Below are positions 26,422-36,154 of a DNA stretch of 41,301 nucleotides, one piece after another. The DNA is from Magnetovibrio sp. (GTDB lineage: Bacteria; Pseudomonadota; Alphaproteobacteria; Rhodospirillales; Casp-alpha2): the NCBI GenBank assembly GCA_002722175.1, contig PBKU01000025.1:1-41301 (forward strand). Direction: 5' to 3'. A program made the position numbers and the translations under genes. The notes under the pieces were generated by a model. It made no database searches. It saw nothing but the letters and a program-made list of their open reading frames with translations, and was not told where the DNA came from. Position 1 is the stretch's first letter. Each line of letters starts with the position of its first letter.

Positions 26422-29400
26422 ATGGCGAAGAAATCGCTTATGGTAGATGCTAAAACCGATAACAAGTTGATGAGAATTGTAGAGGCGCCAGTTGATGAGA
26501 TCCGGGAAGAAGCAGAGGTCCGTAGCTTTTTCTTTCCTCTTAGTTCAAAACGGCTAACTTTTTTGAAAAAAAAGGTTTTGCCAATTTCTGCGGCTCTATT
26601 GACTTTTGTATGGATTTTGTTGGGCTATAACTTTATTCAAAGCCACCTTGGTTGGAGCAACGTAGGAGTGCTGCTGCCTCATGAATTAGGTGGACTAGTA
26701 GTCGGAGTTGTGACGCCAATAGCTTTTCTCTGGATAGTTGTTGCTTTTTACTATCGCGACATAAATTTTTACCAAGAATCTCAAGAACTTAAGGAACAAT
26801 TGCATAAACTAATCTATCCATCAGACGAGGCGCAAGGGCGTCTTCGTGAGGTTATGGAATCCTTACGCGAGCAAACTCGCGAACTGAACAAGGCAACGGA
26901 AGAGGCATCTAAACGAGGTGATGCAATTGGAGAGCTTGTTAGAGTGCGGGCTATGGAGCTATCTCGGGCTTCCGAAGACGCAGATTTAAGATCTCATGCA
27001 GTGGCCGAAGCATTGCGCCGGCAAACCGAGGATTTATCGACAGCGGCAGAGAGTGCAAGCGAAAAAGTTCGAAACTCAGGTGATGTTTTGCAGCGCCATG
27101 CTCATGAATTATCTATCTCGTCAGATAGAGCTTCAGCAAGAGCGGAAGAATTATCGGAAGTATTGGGCCGCAGAGCAGACGAGCTGAATGTCGTTGCAAC
27201 TACGGCCTCTGAGCAAACCCGAGATACAACAAATAGCATGCGACAATATGCGAACGAAATGGGTAGAGTAACAGTTGAGGCGCAAGAACAAAATGAAATA
27301 ACATTACGTTCACTAACTAATATAGGGGAACAAGTTCGCGACCATTTGAAAGTCCTCGTCGATAGCTCTGCATCTATTACTGATCGCATTCGTGAGAATG
27401 TAGATCTATTGGGTGAAAAAGCTAATGAATTAACCCAGCGTGGGGATCGTGCTGAGGACCAGTCTTTGCGTATTCGGGAATTGTTGGTAAATGAGGGTAA
27501 GAATTTAGATGAGTTATTAGACCGTGTCACGATACGAACTAAAGAAATCCATCAAGAACTAGCAGTCCAAGAAGATAAATTGGATTCGTCTGGAGAGCGG
27601 CTGCGAGGTGAAATTCGTGAAATTTCAGATCAATTGCGTGAAGACATGCGCCAGTTTGAAACAATGTCGGAGAGTGTCTCTGATCGGGTCAAGGTAACGG
27701 GTGAAATACTGCGTAAGGAAGGGAAGGGGATTTCAGAAGCAGCTAATCAGGCAACCGAACATGCAAATAGGGCAGGCGATGCATGGCGCCAAAACGCACA
27801 TGAATTAGGCTTAGTATCTGAAAAAGCGGTTCTAGATTTAAATAGCTATGGGAACCTTCTTCAAGAGCGCGTAACGGCTATTCGGGAAACGTCAGAACTT
27901 GTAAACAACTATCTTTCTGAAACCGGTAAAATGCTGGAAAATAAAAATGACGAGTTTACACGTATTTCTTCTCTTAACATTCAGGAATTAGAGGCCGCTG
28001 GATATCAATTAAACCAACGTGCTGAAAGCTTAGAAAAGATAGGTTTAAACACGATAGAACAAGTAGACCGTGTTGGCAGCGTGCTGCAGAAGACGGGCGA
28101 GGACCTTGCTAAAACTGCTGATAAAGGTGTTGAAGATATCTCAAGTGTGTCGAGGCTACTTGCATCAGGCGGGCAGGCTCTTCAGGAATCAGCGATTCAT
28201 ACAAATGAAATAGTGCAGGATGCAAAGGAGCACTTAGAAGGGATTGAAAAGCTTTCATCAAGTGCTGCAAGCAAAATACAAAATTATAGCAATATTTTGA
28301 AAGATGAGAATCAAACATTGTCTTCCTTGGCGGATAATACAGAAAATAATTTGACTCGGGTAATCCAAAATCTAGAGGTAAATGCAGATAAATTAGGCAT
28401 AATATCTGCTAGGGCGAGTAATATTTTACAAGAGGCAGGTGAAACACTTCATGGGCATGCTAACGAGTTAAACCTTGCAGCAGAGGGAACTCAAAATCGT
28501 TTGGAAGGGCTTGACCAGGACATTTCTCGGCGACTCTCTGATCTAGTAGTTACGTCGGATGAGGCCGTGCAAAAAATACGCACCGTTTCTGAAGTGCTGC
28601 GTGAGAGTTCAGTAGAAGCGGCTAATACATCAAGCCGTGCAGCAGACCAGGTCGGAACATTTAATTTACAATTACGCGAGCAAACTAGCGAGGTTGCTGC
28701 GTCGTCAGAACGTGCAAACCAATTACTTACTCTGGTTAATGAGCTTTTGCATACACAAGCTGAAGACCTTACAGAGATCTTTGACAGGGCCTATGGTCAA
28801 TTAGATAGCGCAGGGAATCTGATTAAAAAGCGATCCAGCGAGCTAGGTATATTAAGCTCCGAAGCGACACAACGCCTAGTTGATGCTACTGCTGCGATAA
28901 ATGATGGTTCCACAGTTCTTGAAACTTCTTCAGCAAAAGCAACAAATGCACTTTCTTCTGGTCAGAGCGAGCTTAAACGTGTGTCGGGTGATTCTATTGA
29001 GCTCATTAATCAGGTGGCTGATAAATTAGTGGAGAGGACTGGTCATGCTAACCAGGAAGCCAATAAATCGGCAGAAATTCTCTCCACTATGGATAAGAGC
29101 CTAAACCAATTTGTTGAGGAGTTTAATGTATCACTTGGGCGTGCGAGGAGTCGTCTTGGTGACGTAGGGGAAACACTTCATGCGAGTTCAGAGGAGTTGG
29201 GTATTGCTTACGATACTGCACACCGTCAAGTTCATTCCTTTTCTGAAATCCTGCGACAGCAATCGAGCGGTATAAATGTCGCGTCTAACGACGCTGTGGC
29301 TAGGATAGGACATGTAAGCGATGAGATAAGTAATCGCAGCCATGAGGTTCAAGCAACAGCAGAAAAAGCGGCGCAACTATTGGGCAATGTGGGTGATTCA

Positions 29401-30471
29401 TTGCGCCGTCAAGGTGGTGAAGCCAATCAAATTAGTCAGCAGACATCTAGTGAATTTGAGTCAGTTACTGGGAAAATTCACGATGCAAGCCGTGATCTGA
29501 ATAATCTGATGCAACAGAATGTTGTTGGTATGAAAGAAATGGGGCGTGGGCTTCGCGAAAGTTTTGATAAGCTTCGGGATATCTCGCAAAAGGCGACTGC
29601 AGAACTAGAAGAGACCGGTGAATCGATGAGCCGGAGGAGTAGTCTTGTGGAAAACACAACAGAAGAAATTAAAACACAATTTGACAAGATATCAGAAGTT
29701 GGCGATTTTCTTCGAAATGAATTTAAGGCTGTCGAAGCTAAAACACAGGAAATAATTCAGAAAACTGATAATGGTGCAGAGGCTTTAAGACGTCAATTGA
29801 TTGATTTGGCAACGGCTTATTCACATACTACAAAAGGGATTGGCTCTTTAGACGAGGCACTTTCCCAACGTTCTACTGCTCTGATAAAAAATACTAGTGA
29901 AGCAATTGATAAAATCTCTCTTTGGGACAAATCAGTTGGTTCTTATAGCAATCGTATGTCAGAAATTACCAACGACTTTTCCAACAAATCTCATGCAATT
30001 AATGAGGTTTTTGTGCAACGGGTAGAAGGAATGCGGCAGGCATCAGAGAGGGCGGAACAGCTTTATAAAAATTTAACAAGTCAAACCAAGAAAGTTAGTG
30101 CGATTGAGTTTATGCAGCAAGCTACATTTATAGCAGAGAAACTACAATCAGTTTCAGTTGATATGAATCGGTTGCTTGAAACAAAGATCACTGAAGATGA
30201 ATGGCGTCGTTACAACAAGGGTGATAAAGGTATTTTTGTACGGAAAATGTTAGGTTTTAGAGAAAAAAGGCGGTTGAATGCAATCGCGAAGAAATGTCGG
30301 GAAGATGCAGAGTTTAGGGATTATGTAAATCGCTATATTGAAGAATTTTCAGAATTATTGGAACTGTCGAGAAAACGTGATGACAATAACATTATGAATG
30401 CGACGTTTTTAAGCTCTGACATAGGGAAGGTCTATATGATTTTAACCCGTGCATTAGGTCGGGAAAGCTAA
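26422..30471 (+). CDS. Giant membrane-anchored coiled-coil protein built of 25-residue repeats
   Basis: 1349 residues from ATG 26422, chosen because GGAG (26410-26413) lies eight bases before it; GTG 26413 and ATG 26416 are too close. A basic cytoplasmic N-terminus is followed by two membrane helices (about 52-71 and 90-111), placing the rest in the cytoplasm. Residues 131-1226 form 43 consecutive 25-residue units with a pattern of small residue at 4, Ala at 7, Ile/Leu/Val at 11, Gly/Ser at 15, Leu at 18 and Glu-Leu at 24-25; examples are STAAESASEKVRNSGDVL and SISSDRASARAEELSEVL. There are no Pro residues in most of the rod. The final 123 residues (WRRYNKGDKGIFVRKMLG, DAEFRDYVNRYIEEF, TFLSSDIGKVYMIL) look globular and conserved. 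Two N-terminal membrane helices plus a long coiled coil is the layout of the Caulobacter pole marker TipN, so a role in polarity, division or cell-envelope scaffolding is possible. No family is recognised with confidence. Confidence 0.9.
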   Translation: MAKKSLMVDAKTDNKLMRIVEAPVDEIREEAEVRSFFFPLSSKRLTFLKKKVLPISAALLTFVWILLGYNFIQSHLGWSNVGVLLPHELGGLVVGVVTPIAFLWIVVAFYYRDINFYQESQELKEQLHKLIYPSDEAQGRLREVMESLREQTRELNKATEEASKRGDAIGELVRVRAMELSRASEDADLRSHAVAEALRRQTEDLSTAAESASEKVRNSGDVLQRHAHELSISSDRASARAEELSEVLGRRADELNVVATTASEQTRDTTNSMRQYANEMGRVTVEAQEQNEITLRSLTNIGEQVRDHLKVLVDSSASITDRIRENVDLLGEKANELTQRGDRAEDQSLRIRELLVNEGKNLDELLDRVTIRTKEIHQELAVQEDKLDSSGERLRGEIREISDQLREDMRQFETMSESVSDRVKVTGEILRKEGKGISEAANQATEHANRAGDAWRQNAHELGLVSEKAVLDLNSYGNLLQERVTAIRETSELVNNYLSETGKMLENKNDEFTRISSLNIQELEAAGYQLNQRAESLEKIGLNTIEQVDRVGSVLQKTGEDLAKTADKGVEDISSVSRLLASGGQALQESAIHTNEIVQDAKEHLEGIEKLSSSAASKIQNYSNILKDENQTLSSLADNTENNLTRVIQNLEVNADKLGIISARASNILQEAGETLHGHANELNLAAEGTQNRLEGLDQDISRRLSDLVVTSDEAVQKIRTVSEVLRESSVEAANTSSRAADQVGTFNLQLREQTSEVAASSERANQLLTLVNELLHTQAEDLTEIFDRAYGQLDSAGNLIKKRSSELGILSSEATQRLVDATAAINDGSTVLETSSAKATNALSSGQSELKRVSGDSIELINQVADKLVERTGHANQEANKSAEILSTMDKSLNQFVEEFNVSLGRARSRLGDVGETLHASSEELGIAYDTAHRQVHSFSEILRQQSSGINVASNDAVARIGHVSDEISNRSHEVQATAEKAAQLLGNVGDSLRRQGGEANQISQQTSSEFESVTGKIHDASRDLNNLMQQNVVGMKEMGRGLRESFDKLRDISQKATAELEETGESMSRRSSLVENTTEEIKTQFDKISEVGDFLRNEFKAVEAKTQEIIQKTDNGAEALRRQLIDLATAYSHTTKGIGSLDEALSQRSTALIKNTSEAIDKISLWDKSVGSYSNRMSEITNDFSNKSHAINEVFVQRVEGMRQASERAEQLYKNLTSQTKKVSAIEFMQQATFIAEKLQSVSVDMNRLLETKITEDEWRRYNKGDKGIFVRKMLGFREKRRLNAIAKKCREDAEFRDYVNRYIEEFSELLELSRKRDDNNIMNATFLSSDIGKVYMILTRALGRES
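26812..30099 (+). repeat. 43 in-register 75-bp (25-codon) coding repeats
   Basis: Seven units run from 26812, then one extra heptad (7 residues), eleven units, one 21-residue unit, eleven units, an 18-residue segment, and thirteen more. The total is 1096 residues, which agrees with the frame. All three register changes (7, 21 and 18, i.e. 25 minus 7) keep heptad phase. The units are highly diverged at DNA level, so they are an old repeat held by the coiled-coil pattern, not a recent tandem expansion. Confidence 0.85.
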
Positions 30472-30749
30472 ATAGGCATTTATCGTGTGTTTCCTCCAAC
30501 AAAATCATGGTTATCGTTAAAAGGGTATCCATGAATTGTAGCGTGTCGAGTCATTAATCTTTTGAGAAATGGCTGCTCAAACAATTAGTGCCAGTTAAAT
30601 TTTTTGATACTCTCTGTTATGGGACATTATTTTAGGGTTATGCAAAGTTGATATTGTTACTAAAAACCTTGATTTAGATTAAAGATAATACCTATGTATC
30701 ATTCTTGCTATTTTAAATACAAATTTTGCACTTTGACATTCAACTGATT

Positions 30750-31811
30750 ATGGCCAAACCTTTTTCTTCGATATGCTCCAGTCAGACTGAACGGGTTATC
30801 GCATATTGGTTGTTAACCGTTGGTTTTATGGTTTTCATCATAATTTTTATTGGCGGATTAACACGTTTAACGCACTCTGGCTTATCAATGGTTGAGTGGA
30901 AACCAATAACTGGTTGGCTGCCACCCATGGACAAAGAATCTTGGCATGAACAGTTTGATAATTATAAGAAATTTGCTGAATATAGGGTTTACAACAAAGG
31001 GATGACCTTAGAGGAGTTTAAAAATATATTTTGGCTTGAATTTATTCATCGATTTTTTGGTCGGTTAATTGGATTGATATTTTTAATTCCGTTTATTTAT
31101 TTTTCTTTTCGTCAAATGATCCCGAGATATCTATATCCTAAATTAATTTTAATGCTGTGTTTGGGCGCTTCTCAAGGGTTTATAGGATGGTGGATGGTGA
31201 AAAGCGGTTTAGCAAATGAACCGGATGTTAGCCAATATAGATTAGCAATTCATCTTTTTGTAGCATTTGTTATTCTGGGGTACATTTTTTGGGTTGCACT
31301 TGGCCTATTGAAGCCAATCGTACCAATAGAGCTAGATAATAATCAGAAGAAGCTTATATTGCATGTGAAAGGCATAATTATTCTTGTGGTCATTACTATA
31401 CTTTCAGGCGCATTAGTAGCAGGTTTAGATGCAGGTTTTGTTTATAATGAATTTCCTTTAATGGACGGTCGCTTTTTTCCAGAAGGCTATTTTGAATTAA
31501 CTCCATGGTATATTAATGTTTTTGAGAACTTAGCATCCGTCCAATTTGATCATCGGTGGTTAGCAATTTTTACGTTTTTTACGTGCGTAAGTTTATTTTT
31601 TCGAGCGGGAAAAATGGGCACCAACGGACGGGTTTGGGTAGCAATTTGTATGCTTTTATTTATTATAGCAATTCAAGTTGTACTTGGAATTTCGACCCTT
31701 CTTTTAGTTGTTCCAATTAGCTTAGCGTCTTTACACCAATTAGGTGCTGTAATGTTATTTTTATCTGCAATCTGGACTCTTAAGGAGTTGTATTCGTCCT
31801 CTAAAAATTAA
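30750..31811 (+). CDS. ctaA: Heme A synthase (COX15/CtaA type 2)
   Basis: Inner-membrane enzyme oxidising the C8 methyl of heme O to heme A for aa3-type cytochrome oxidase. Eight membrane segments are predicted. Seen are FIGGLTRLTHSGLSMVEWKP (the hallmark), EFIHRFFGRLIGL, YRLAIHLFVAF, FDHRWLAIF and LHQLGAVMLFL, which carry the heme-ligand His residues. DAGFVYNEFPLMDGRFFPEG matches the alphaproteobacterial/mitochondrial type, which lacks the Bacillus Cys pair. The frame is open from TTG 30726, but ATG 30750 gives the family start (354 residues); no clear ribosome binding site for either. It implies an aa3 oxidase elsewhere in the genome. Confidence 0.94.
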   Translation: MAKPFSSICSSQTERVIAYWLLTVGFMVFIIIFIGGLTRLTHSGLSMVEWKPITGWLPPMDKESWHEQFDNYKKFAEYRVYNKGMTLEEFKNIFWLEFIHRFFGRLIGLIFLIPFIYFSFRQMIPRYLYPKLILMLCLGASQGFIGWWMVKSGLANEPDVSQYRLAIHLFVAFVILGYIFWVALGLLKPIVPIELDNNQKKLILHVKGIIILVVITILSGALVAGLDAGFVYNEFPLMDGRFFPEGYFELTPWYINVFENLASVQFDHRWLAIFTFFTCVSLFFRAGKMGTNGRVWVAICMLLFIIAIQVVLGISTLLLVVPISLASLHQLGAVMLFLSAIWTLKELYSSSKN

Positions 31812-32016
31812 TTTTTCTGCCCTACAAAAAAAATAATGACGACGATTTGTGTTCAAATCTTAATATCGAGCGGGTTCAAAAAGTGTTCAGACAGCTTGAT
31901 GTGTTTGCCGATTTGTTCTTATTAAACTATTTCAGGTTTCACTTATATGGAAGTAGCAGTTTAATAAACAAAAAAACAGCAAGATCTGTTTGCTTATTGC
32001 GAAAAGCGGGAAGTAG

Positions 32017-33540
32017 TTGACTGATATGCAATCAAATTTAACTGGATTAATCTATCATTTTACCAAAATTGGCACTTTATTTGTTTGTTTGCTAGTTTTG
32101 TCGGGCTGCCTCTCAAACCGAACACCAACTGAGGTGTTGCAGGAATTCCTAGGGAAAGCCACTTTTCCGCCCCACGTTGAGGCTGAACTCGCTCGCTTTG
32201 AACAGGTTTATTATAATGTAGCTCCAAATGCTGATGAAGAAAAATTAGATTATTTTCGTTTTGCATTCAAACGGATACGTAGCCACTATGTAAGAAAAAT
32301 TGGCGAAAGACAATTAATCGACAATGCTATTACTGGAATGAAAGAATTCAAAGAAAAGTCTAACGCAAAATTTACCATCAAAATGGCCACAGAGTCAGCG
32401 CTGAGGAAAATGCTAGCATCATTAGATCCTCATTCAGGGTTCATGGATGCAGAGGAATTTCGGGATAGCTTTTCACAAACCAAAGGAGAATTTGGTGGAT
32501 TAGGGATTCAAGTCACTATGCAAGATAGTCTGATCAAGGTGATTGCTCCTATTGAGGATACACCGGCATCACGCGCCGGCATTCAGGCCGGCGATTTTAT
32601 CACCCATATTGATGGAATTCCAGTTTTAGGGAAGACCCTGTCCGAAGCTGTCAGAATTATGCGTGGTGCGCCTGGGACCTCTATCTTATTGCGTATACGT
32701 CGGGATGAATCTTCGGAGCTAGACTTTCGAATTGTGCGTGCTGTCATAAAAGTTAAAGCTATTCGTTGGAAGATTAATGGTGCAGTCGGCTATATAAGGA
32801 TAATTAGATTTTCAGAAAAAACCCAACGGGAATTGCGAAAGGCTCTAATTCGAATTAAGGCTGAACTTGGACCAGGATTAACAGGGATTGTTATTGATCT
32901 ACGAAATAATCCCGGAGGGCTATTGGATCAGTCAGTTCAGGTAGCAGATGATTTCCTTGACAGTGGCGAAATTGTTTCAATCAGAGGTCGCACCCCTTCA
33001 AATATACGCTCATACACAGCGAAAAAGGGTGATGTGGTTAGAGGGATACCGATAGTGGTGCTGATTAATAATGGTTCAGCTTCTGCTTCCGAAATAGTGG
33101 CAAGTGCATTGCAGTTTCATGGTAGAGCAACAATTATGGGGAGCACTAGTTTTGGAAAAGGTTCAGTGCAAACCATCATGCCTATGCCTGTAGAAGGTGC
33201 ACTTAGGTTGACAACGTCGCTTTATTATGCCCCATCTGGAAATACAATCCAAGCGACTGGGGTCACGCCAGATATTGTTCTATTGAAGGCTAATAAAAGA
33301 AATCAAAATGAATCTATTAATCCCAATATTCCCCGTGAAGTTGATTTGCCAGGTGCAATTAAAGGTTTAGAAAGTCTGCCTATCGAAGGGAACATAACTT
33401 TTTTTGAAACACAATGTCCGGTGATAGGAGAAGAGAAAGGAGAAGAGAAAGATTTTGCTCTAATGTGCGCGCTCACTTATCTAAAATCTGGATCAATAGC
33501 CCAATTCCGCGCCGCGCTTAATGAGAATTCTGGCACTTAA
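32017..33540 (+). CDS. S41-family C-terminal processing protease, predicted lipoprotein
   Basis: CtpA/Prc-like serine protease of 507 residues. A hydrophobic segment ends in the lipobox LVLSGC (Cys about residue 31), so it should be anchored to a membrane facing the periplasm. A PDZ domain (FGGLGIQVTM through DTPASRAGIQAGDFITHID) precedes the protease core; the catalytic Ser lies in INNGSASASEIVASAL and the Lys in STSFGKGSVQTIM. It trims C-termini of periplasmic or envelope proteins. Typical CtpA proteins have a plain signal peptide, so the lipobox is mildly unusual. TTG 32017 follows GGGAAG very closely; ATG 32026 is the alternative. Flanking spacers are 205 and 280 bases. Confidence 0.92.
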   Translation: MTDMQSNLTGLIYHFTKIGTLFVCLLVLSGCLSNRTPTEVLQEFLGKATFPPHVEAELARFEQVYYNVAPNADEEKLDYFRFAFKRIRSHYVRKIGERQLIDNAITGMKEFKEKSNAKFTIKMATESALRKMLASLDPHSGFMDAEEFRDSFSQTKGEFGGLGIQVTMQDSLIKVIAPIEDTPASRAGIQAGDFITHIDGIPVLGKTLSEAVRIMRGAPGTSILLRIRRDESSELDFRIVRAVIKVKAIRWKINGAVGYIRIIRFSEKTQRELRKALIRIKAELGPGLTGIVIDLRNNPGGLLDQSVQVADDFLDSGEIVSIRGRTPSNIRSYTAKKGDVVRGIPIVVLINNGSASASEIVASALQFHGRATIMGSTSFGKGSVQTIMPMPVEGALRLTTSLYYAPSGNTIQATGVTPDIVLLKANKRNQNESINPNIPREVDLPGAIKGLESLPIEGNITFFETQCPVIGEEKGEEKDFALMCALTYLKSGSIAQFRAALNENSGT

Positions 33541-33820
33541 TTAGCTAAAGATTTTATGTTTAAAGTATGGCATGGATATCTTGATGTAAACTTAATGTCG
33601 AACAAAAAGGACTATAAAAAAAGCGTAAAAGAGTTAAATCTAATACTTCTTATCAACAACATATCGGCATCCTTCAGAATATCTAAGTGAGTCGGATTTT
33701 GATTTTGTCGGATCATAGCGAGACAGTTTAAATTTAGGTTAAGATCAAAGACCCTGTACTTGAAGGGGAATTCTTTAGTCTAGATTAAAAGTAATTTGTA
33801 AAAATTAAAGATAAAATAAG

Positions 33821-35410
33821 ATGAATACAACCCCTGATGATATTAATAACCGGCGGACTTTTGCCATAATTTCTCACCCGGATGCTGGCAAAACTACGTT
33901 AACGGAAAAACTATTGCTTTTTGGCGGTGCGATTCAAAAGGCTGGCGAAGTTAAGGCGAGGGGCGAGCGACGGCGGGCACGCTCAGATTGGATGAAAGTT
34001 GAGCAAGAGAGGGGAATATCAGTAGCTTCTTCTGTTATGACCTATGAATATGGCGGTTATACGTTTAATCTACTAGACACTCCAGGTCATGAGGATTTTA
34101 GTGAGGATACCTACCGTACCCTTACTGCGGTTGATTCGGTAATTATGGTAATTGATGGCGCCAAAGGTATAGAAGCTCAAACAAAAAAATTATTTGAAGT
34201 TTGTCGGTTGCGTGATTTGCCAATAATAACTTACATCAACAAATTAGATCGCGACTGCAAAGACCCGTTTGAGTTGCTTGAAGATATTGAGCAAACTCTT
34301 GCTTTAGACGTCTCACCTGCGACATGGCCTATAGGAATGGGGCGAGATTTTGTGGGATGCTATGACTTGATTGAAGATCGAATAATTCTCTTCCGGCGAA
34401 TGAAAAATATGGTTCCAGAAAGTGGTGAATATTGCCAGGGTGTTGGTGATACTAAACTTGATAAAATAGTGCCTGCAAATATCTTATCGCAATTTCGCTC
34501 TGAAGTCGAAGTGGCGTGTGGGGTTTGTCCCCCTCTTGAACTGGATTCATATCTTAATGGACAATTGACCCCGGTCTATTTTGGGAGTGCTATGCATAAT
34601 TTTGGTGTTGGTGAGTTACTGGATGGGTTGATCAAACGTGCCCCGTCGCCTCGCCCAAAAGAAACGCTCAAAAGGACAATTGATCCTTCAGAAAAAAAAG
34701 TTTCAGGCTTTGTTTTTAAAATACAAGCTAATATGGATCCAAAGCATCGTGATAGAATCGCATTTTTTCGTCTGGTGTCAGGGAAATTCATACGTGGCAT
34801 GAAACTTTTTCATTTAAGGAGTAATAAATTTATCAACACCCATAACCCAATACTTTTTCTAGCTAGTGATCGCAAAGTAGCGGATGAAGCGTGGGCCGGT
34901 GACATTATAGGGATACCAAACCACGGAAGCCTCCGAATAGGTGATGCAATTTCTGAAGGGGAAAACCTACAATTTTCTGGAATACCTTCTTTTGCTCCAG
35001 AGTTAATGCAGAAAGTTCGACCAACAGACCCTTTGAAGGCTAAGCACCTCTCGAAAGCGCTGTTTCAACTCGCTGAAGAAGGTGTGGCTAGCGTCTTTAA
35101 ACCCCTGATAGGTACAGACTGGGTTGTCGGTGTAGTAGGTAATTTACAATTTGATGTATTGGCCGATCGCATCAGAACAGAGTATGAGATCCCGGTTAAT
35201 TTTGAGGCAACAGAATTATATGCGGCCCGTTGGATTTTTTCAGAGGATAAGAACATGCTTAAAAAATTTGTGAATTCAAACCGGACAGCAATTTCTCAGG
35301 GTTATGATGAATCTTTAGTTTTTCTGGCGAGGAATAATTGGCACTTGCAAAAAACCCAAGATGATTGGCCGGACATAGTATTTAGAAAAATTAAAGAGCA
35401 AGATTTTTGA
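33821..35410 (+). CDS. prfC: Peptide chain release factor 3
   Basis: GTPase that removes RF1/RF2 from the ribosome after termination. 529 residues, normal length. G1 is SHPDAGKTTLTEKLL, the switch region has DWMKVEQERGISVASSVM, G3 is LLDTPGHEDFSEDTYRTL and G4 is TYINKLDRDCKDP. RF3-specific domains II and III follow (GSAMHNFGVGELLDGL, VVGVVGNLQFDVLADRIRTE). It is followed after six bases by the chaC-like gene, whose ribosome binding site overlaps the prfC stop, so the two are probably cotranscribed. Confidence 0.97.
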   Translation: MNTTPDDINNRRTFAIISHPDAGKTTLTEKLLLFGGAIQKAGEVKARGERRRARSDWMKVEQERGISVASSVMTYEYGGYTFNLLDTPGHEDFSEDTYRTLTAVDSVIMVIDGAKGIEAQTKKLFEVCRLRDLPIITYINKLDRDCKDPFELLEDIEQTLALDVSPATWPIGMGRDFVGCYDLIEDRIILFRRMKNMVPESGEYCQGVGDTKLDKIVPANILSQFRSEVEVACGVCPPLELDSYLNGQLTPVYFGSAMHNFGVGELLDGLIKRAPSPRPKETLKRTIDPSEKKVSGFVFKIQANMDPKHRDRIAFFRLVSGKFIRGMKLFHLRSNKFINTHNPILFLASDRKVADEAWAGDIIGIPNHGSLRIGDAISEGENLQFSGIPSFAPELMQKVRPTDPLKAKHLSKALFQLAEEGVASVFKPLIGTDWVVGVVGNLQFDVLADRIRTEYEIPVNFEATELYAARWIFSEDKNMLKKFVNSNRTAISQGYDESLVFLARNNWHLQKTQDDWPDIVFRKIKEQDF

Positions 35411-35416
35411 GGCAAA

Positions 35417-36049
35417 ATGAAGCAAGCCATTAATCGATTCCCATGTCAGCCACTTAAGCACCTTACAGATACTAGGAAGAAAGAGGTTTTAGGAAGGATA
35501 AGGGGCACTAGACCTGTTAACCAAGATATATGGATTTTTGCGTATGGGTCGCTTATGTGGAATCCTTGTTTCAAATATAAAAAGCGTGTTGAGGCTGTTC
35601 TTCCAGGTTATGAGAGAAAATTTCATATCTGGTCTTGTGTTGCACGGGGCACTTCAGAGCGTCCAGGGTTAGGGCTTTGCCTGGAAAAAACAGGAAAGGA
35701 GACTATTGGTGTTGCATTTCAAATAGAGGATAAAAATGTAGAAAAGGCCTGGGCAGCTCTCTGGGAAAGAGAAATGGCGACTGGTATTTATAATCCTGAA
35801 TGGGTTTCGATATTAGTTTGTAATGACCTAGCTATCAAAGCTCTTGCCTTTGTTGTTGATGACCAACATATCCAATATGCTGGAAAATTACCTGAGGAAG
35901 AGATGGCTTGGATAATAGCAGGGGCGTCCGGAACTTATGGTCGCTGCCGGGATTATCTAGCAATGACAGTTTCTGAAACGAAAAAAATAGGTGATTGCAA
36001 TAATGAACTAGTAAAACTCCTCAAGAGTGTTGATAAATTAATGAGTTAA
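35417..36049 (+). CDS. Gamma-glutamylcyclotransferase (ChaC family)
   Basis: Cytoplasmic enzyme degrading glutathione to 5-oxoproline and Cys-Gly. Length 210. The substrate loop is FAYGSLMWNPCF, followed by GYERKFHIWSCVARGTSERP, GLGLCLEK and the catalytic Glu region WEREMATGIYNPEWV. These match the ChaC family closely. GAGG five bases upstream of the ATG lies over the prfC stop. It is the second gene of a likely prfC-chaC pair; no functional link between the two is obvious. Confidence 0.92.
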   Translation: MKQAINRFPCQPLKHLTDTRKKEVLGRIRGTRPVNQDIWIFAYGSLMWNPCFKYKKRVEAVLPGYERKFHIWSCVARGTSERPGLGLCLEKTGKETIGVAFQIEDKNVEKAWAALWEREMATGIYNPEWVSILVCNDLAIKALAFVVDDQHIQYAGKLPEEEMAWIIAGASGTYGRCRDYLAMTVSETKKIGDCNNELVKLLKSVDKLMS

Positions 36050-36154
36050 TTAGAGTTGTGACTTTCATATCTATTAATAATTCGCTTTGAATCATATGAA
36101 AACAAGTCATAGCCTCAGGTATTCCTGCTGCAATTCAGATTTATGAGGATAGGT

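Noticed and set aside
26812..30099. Reading the rod region as a methyl-accepting chemotaxis signalling domain
   Set aside because: The helical Glu/Gln/Ala/Ser composition is similar, but the conserved MCP hairpin tip, HAMP domain and ligand domain are absent and the 25-residue period differs from MCP heptads.
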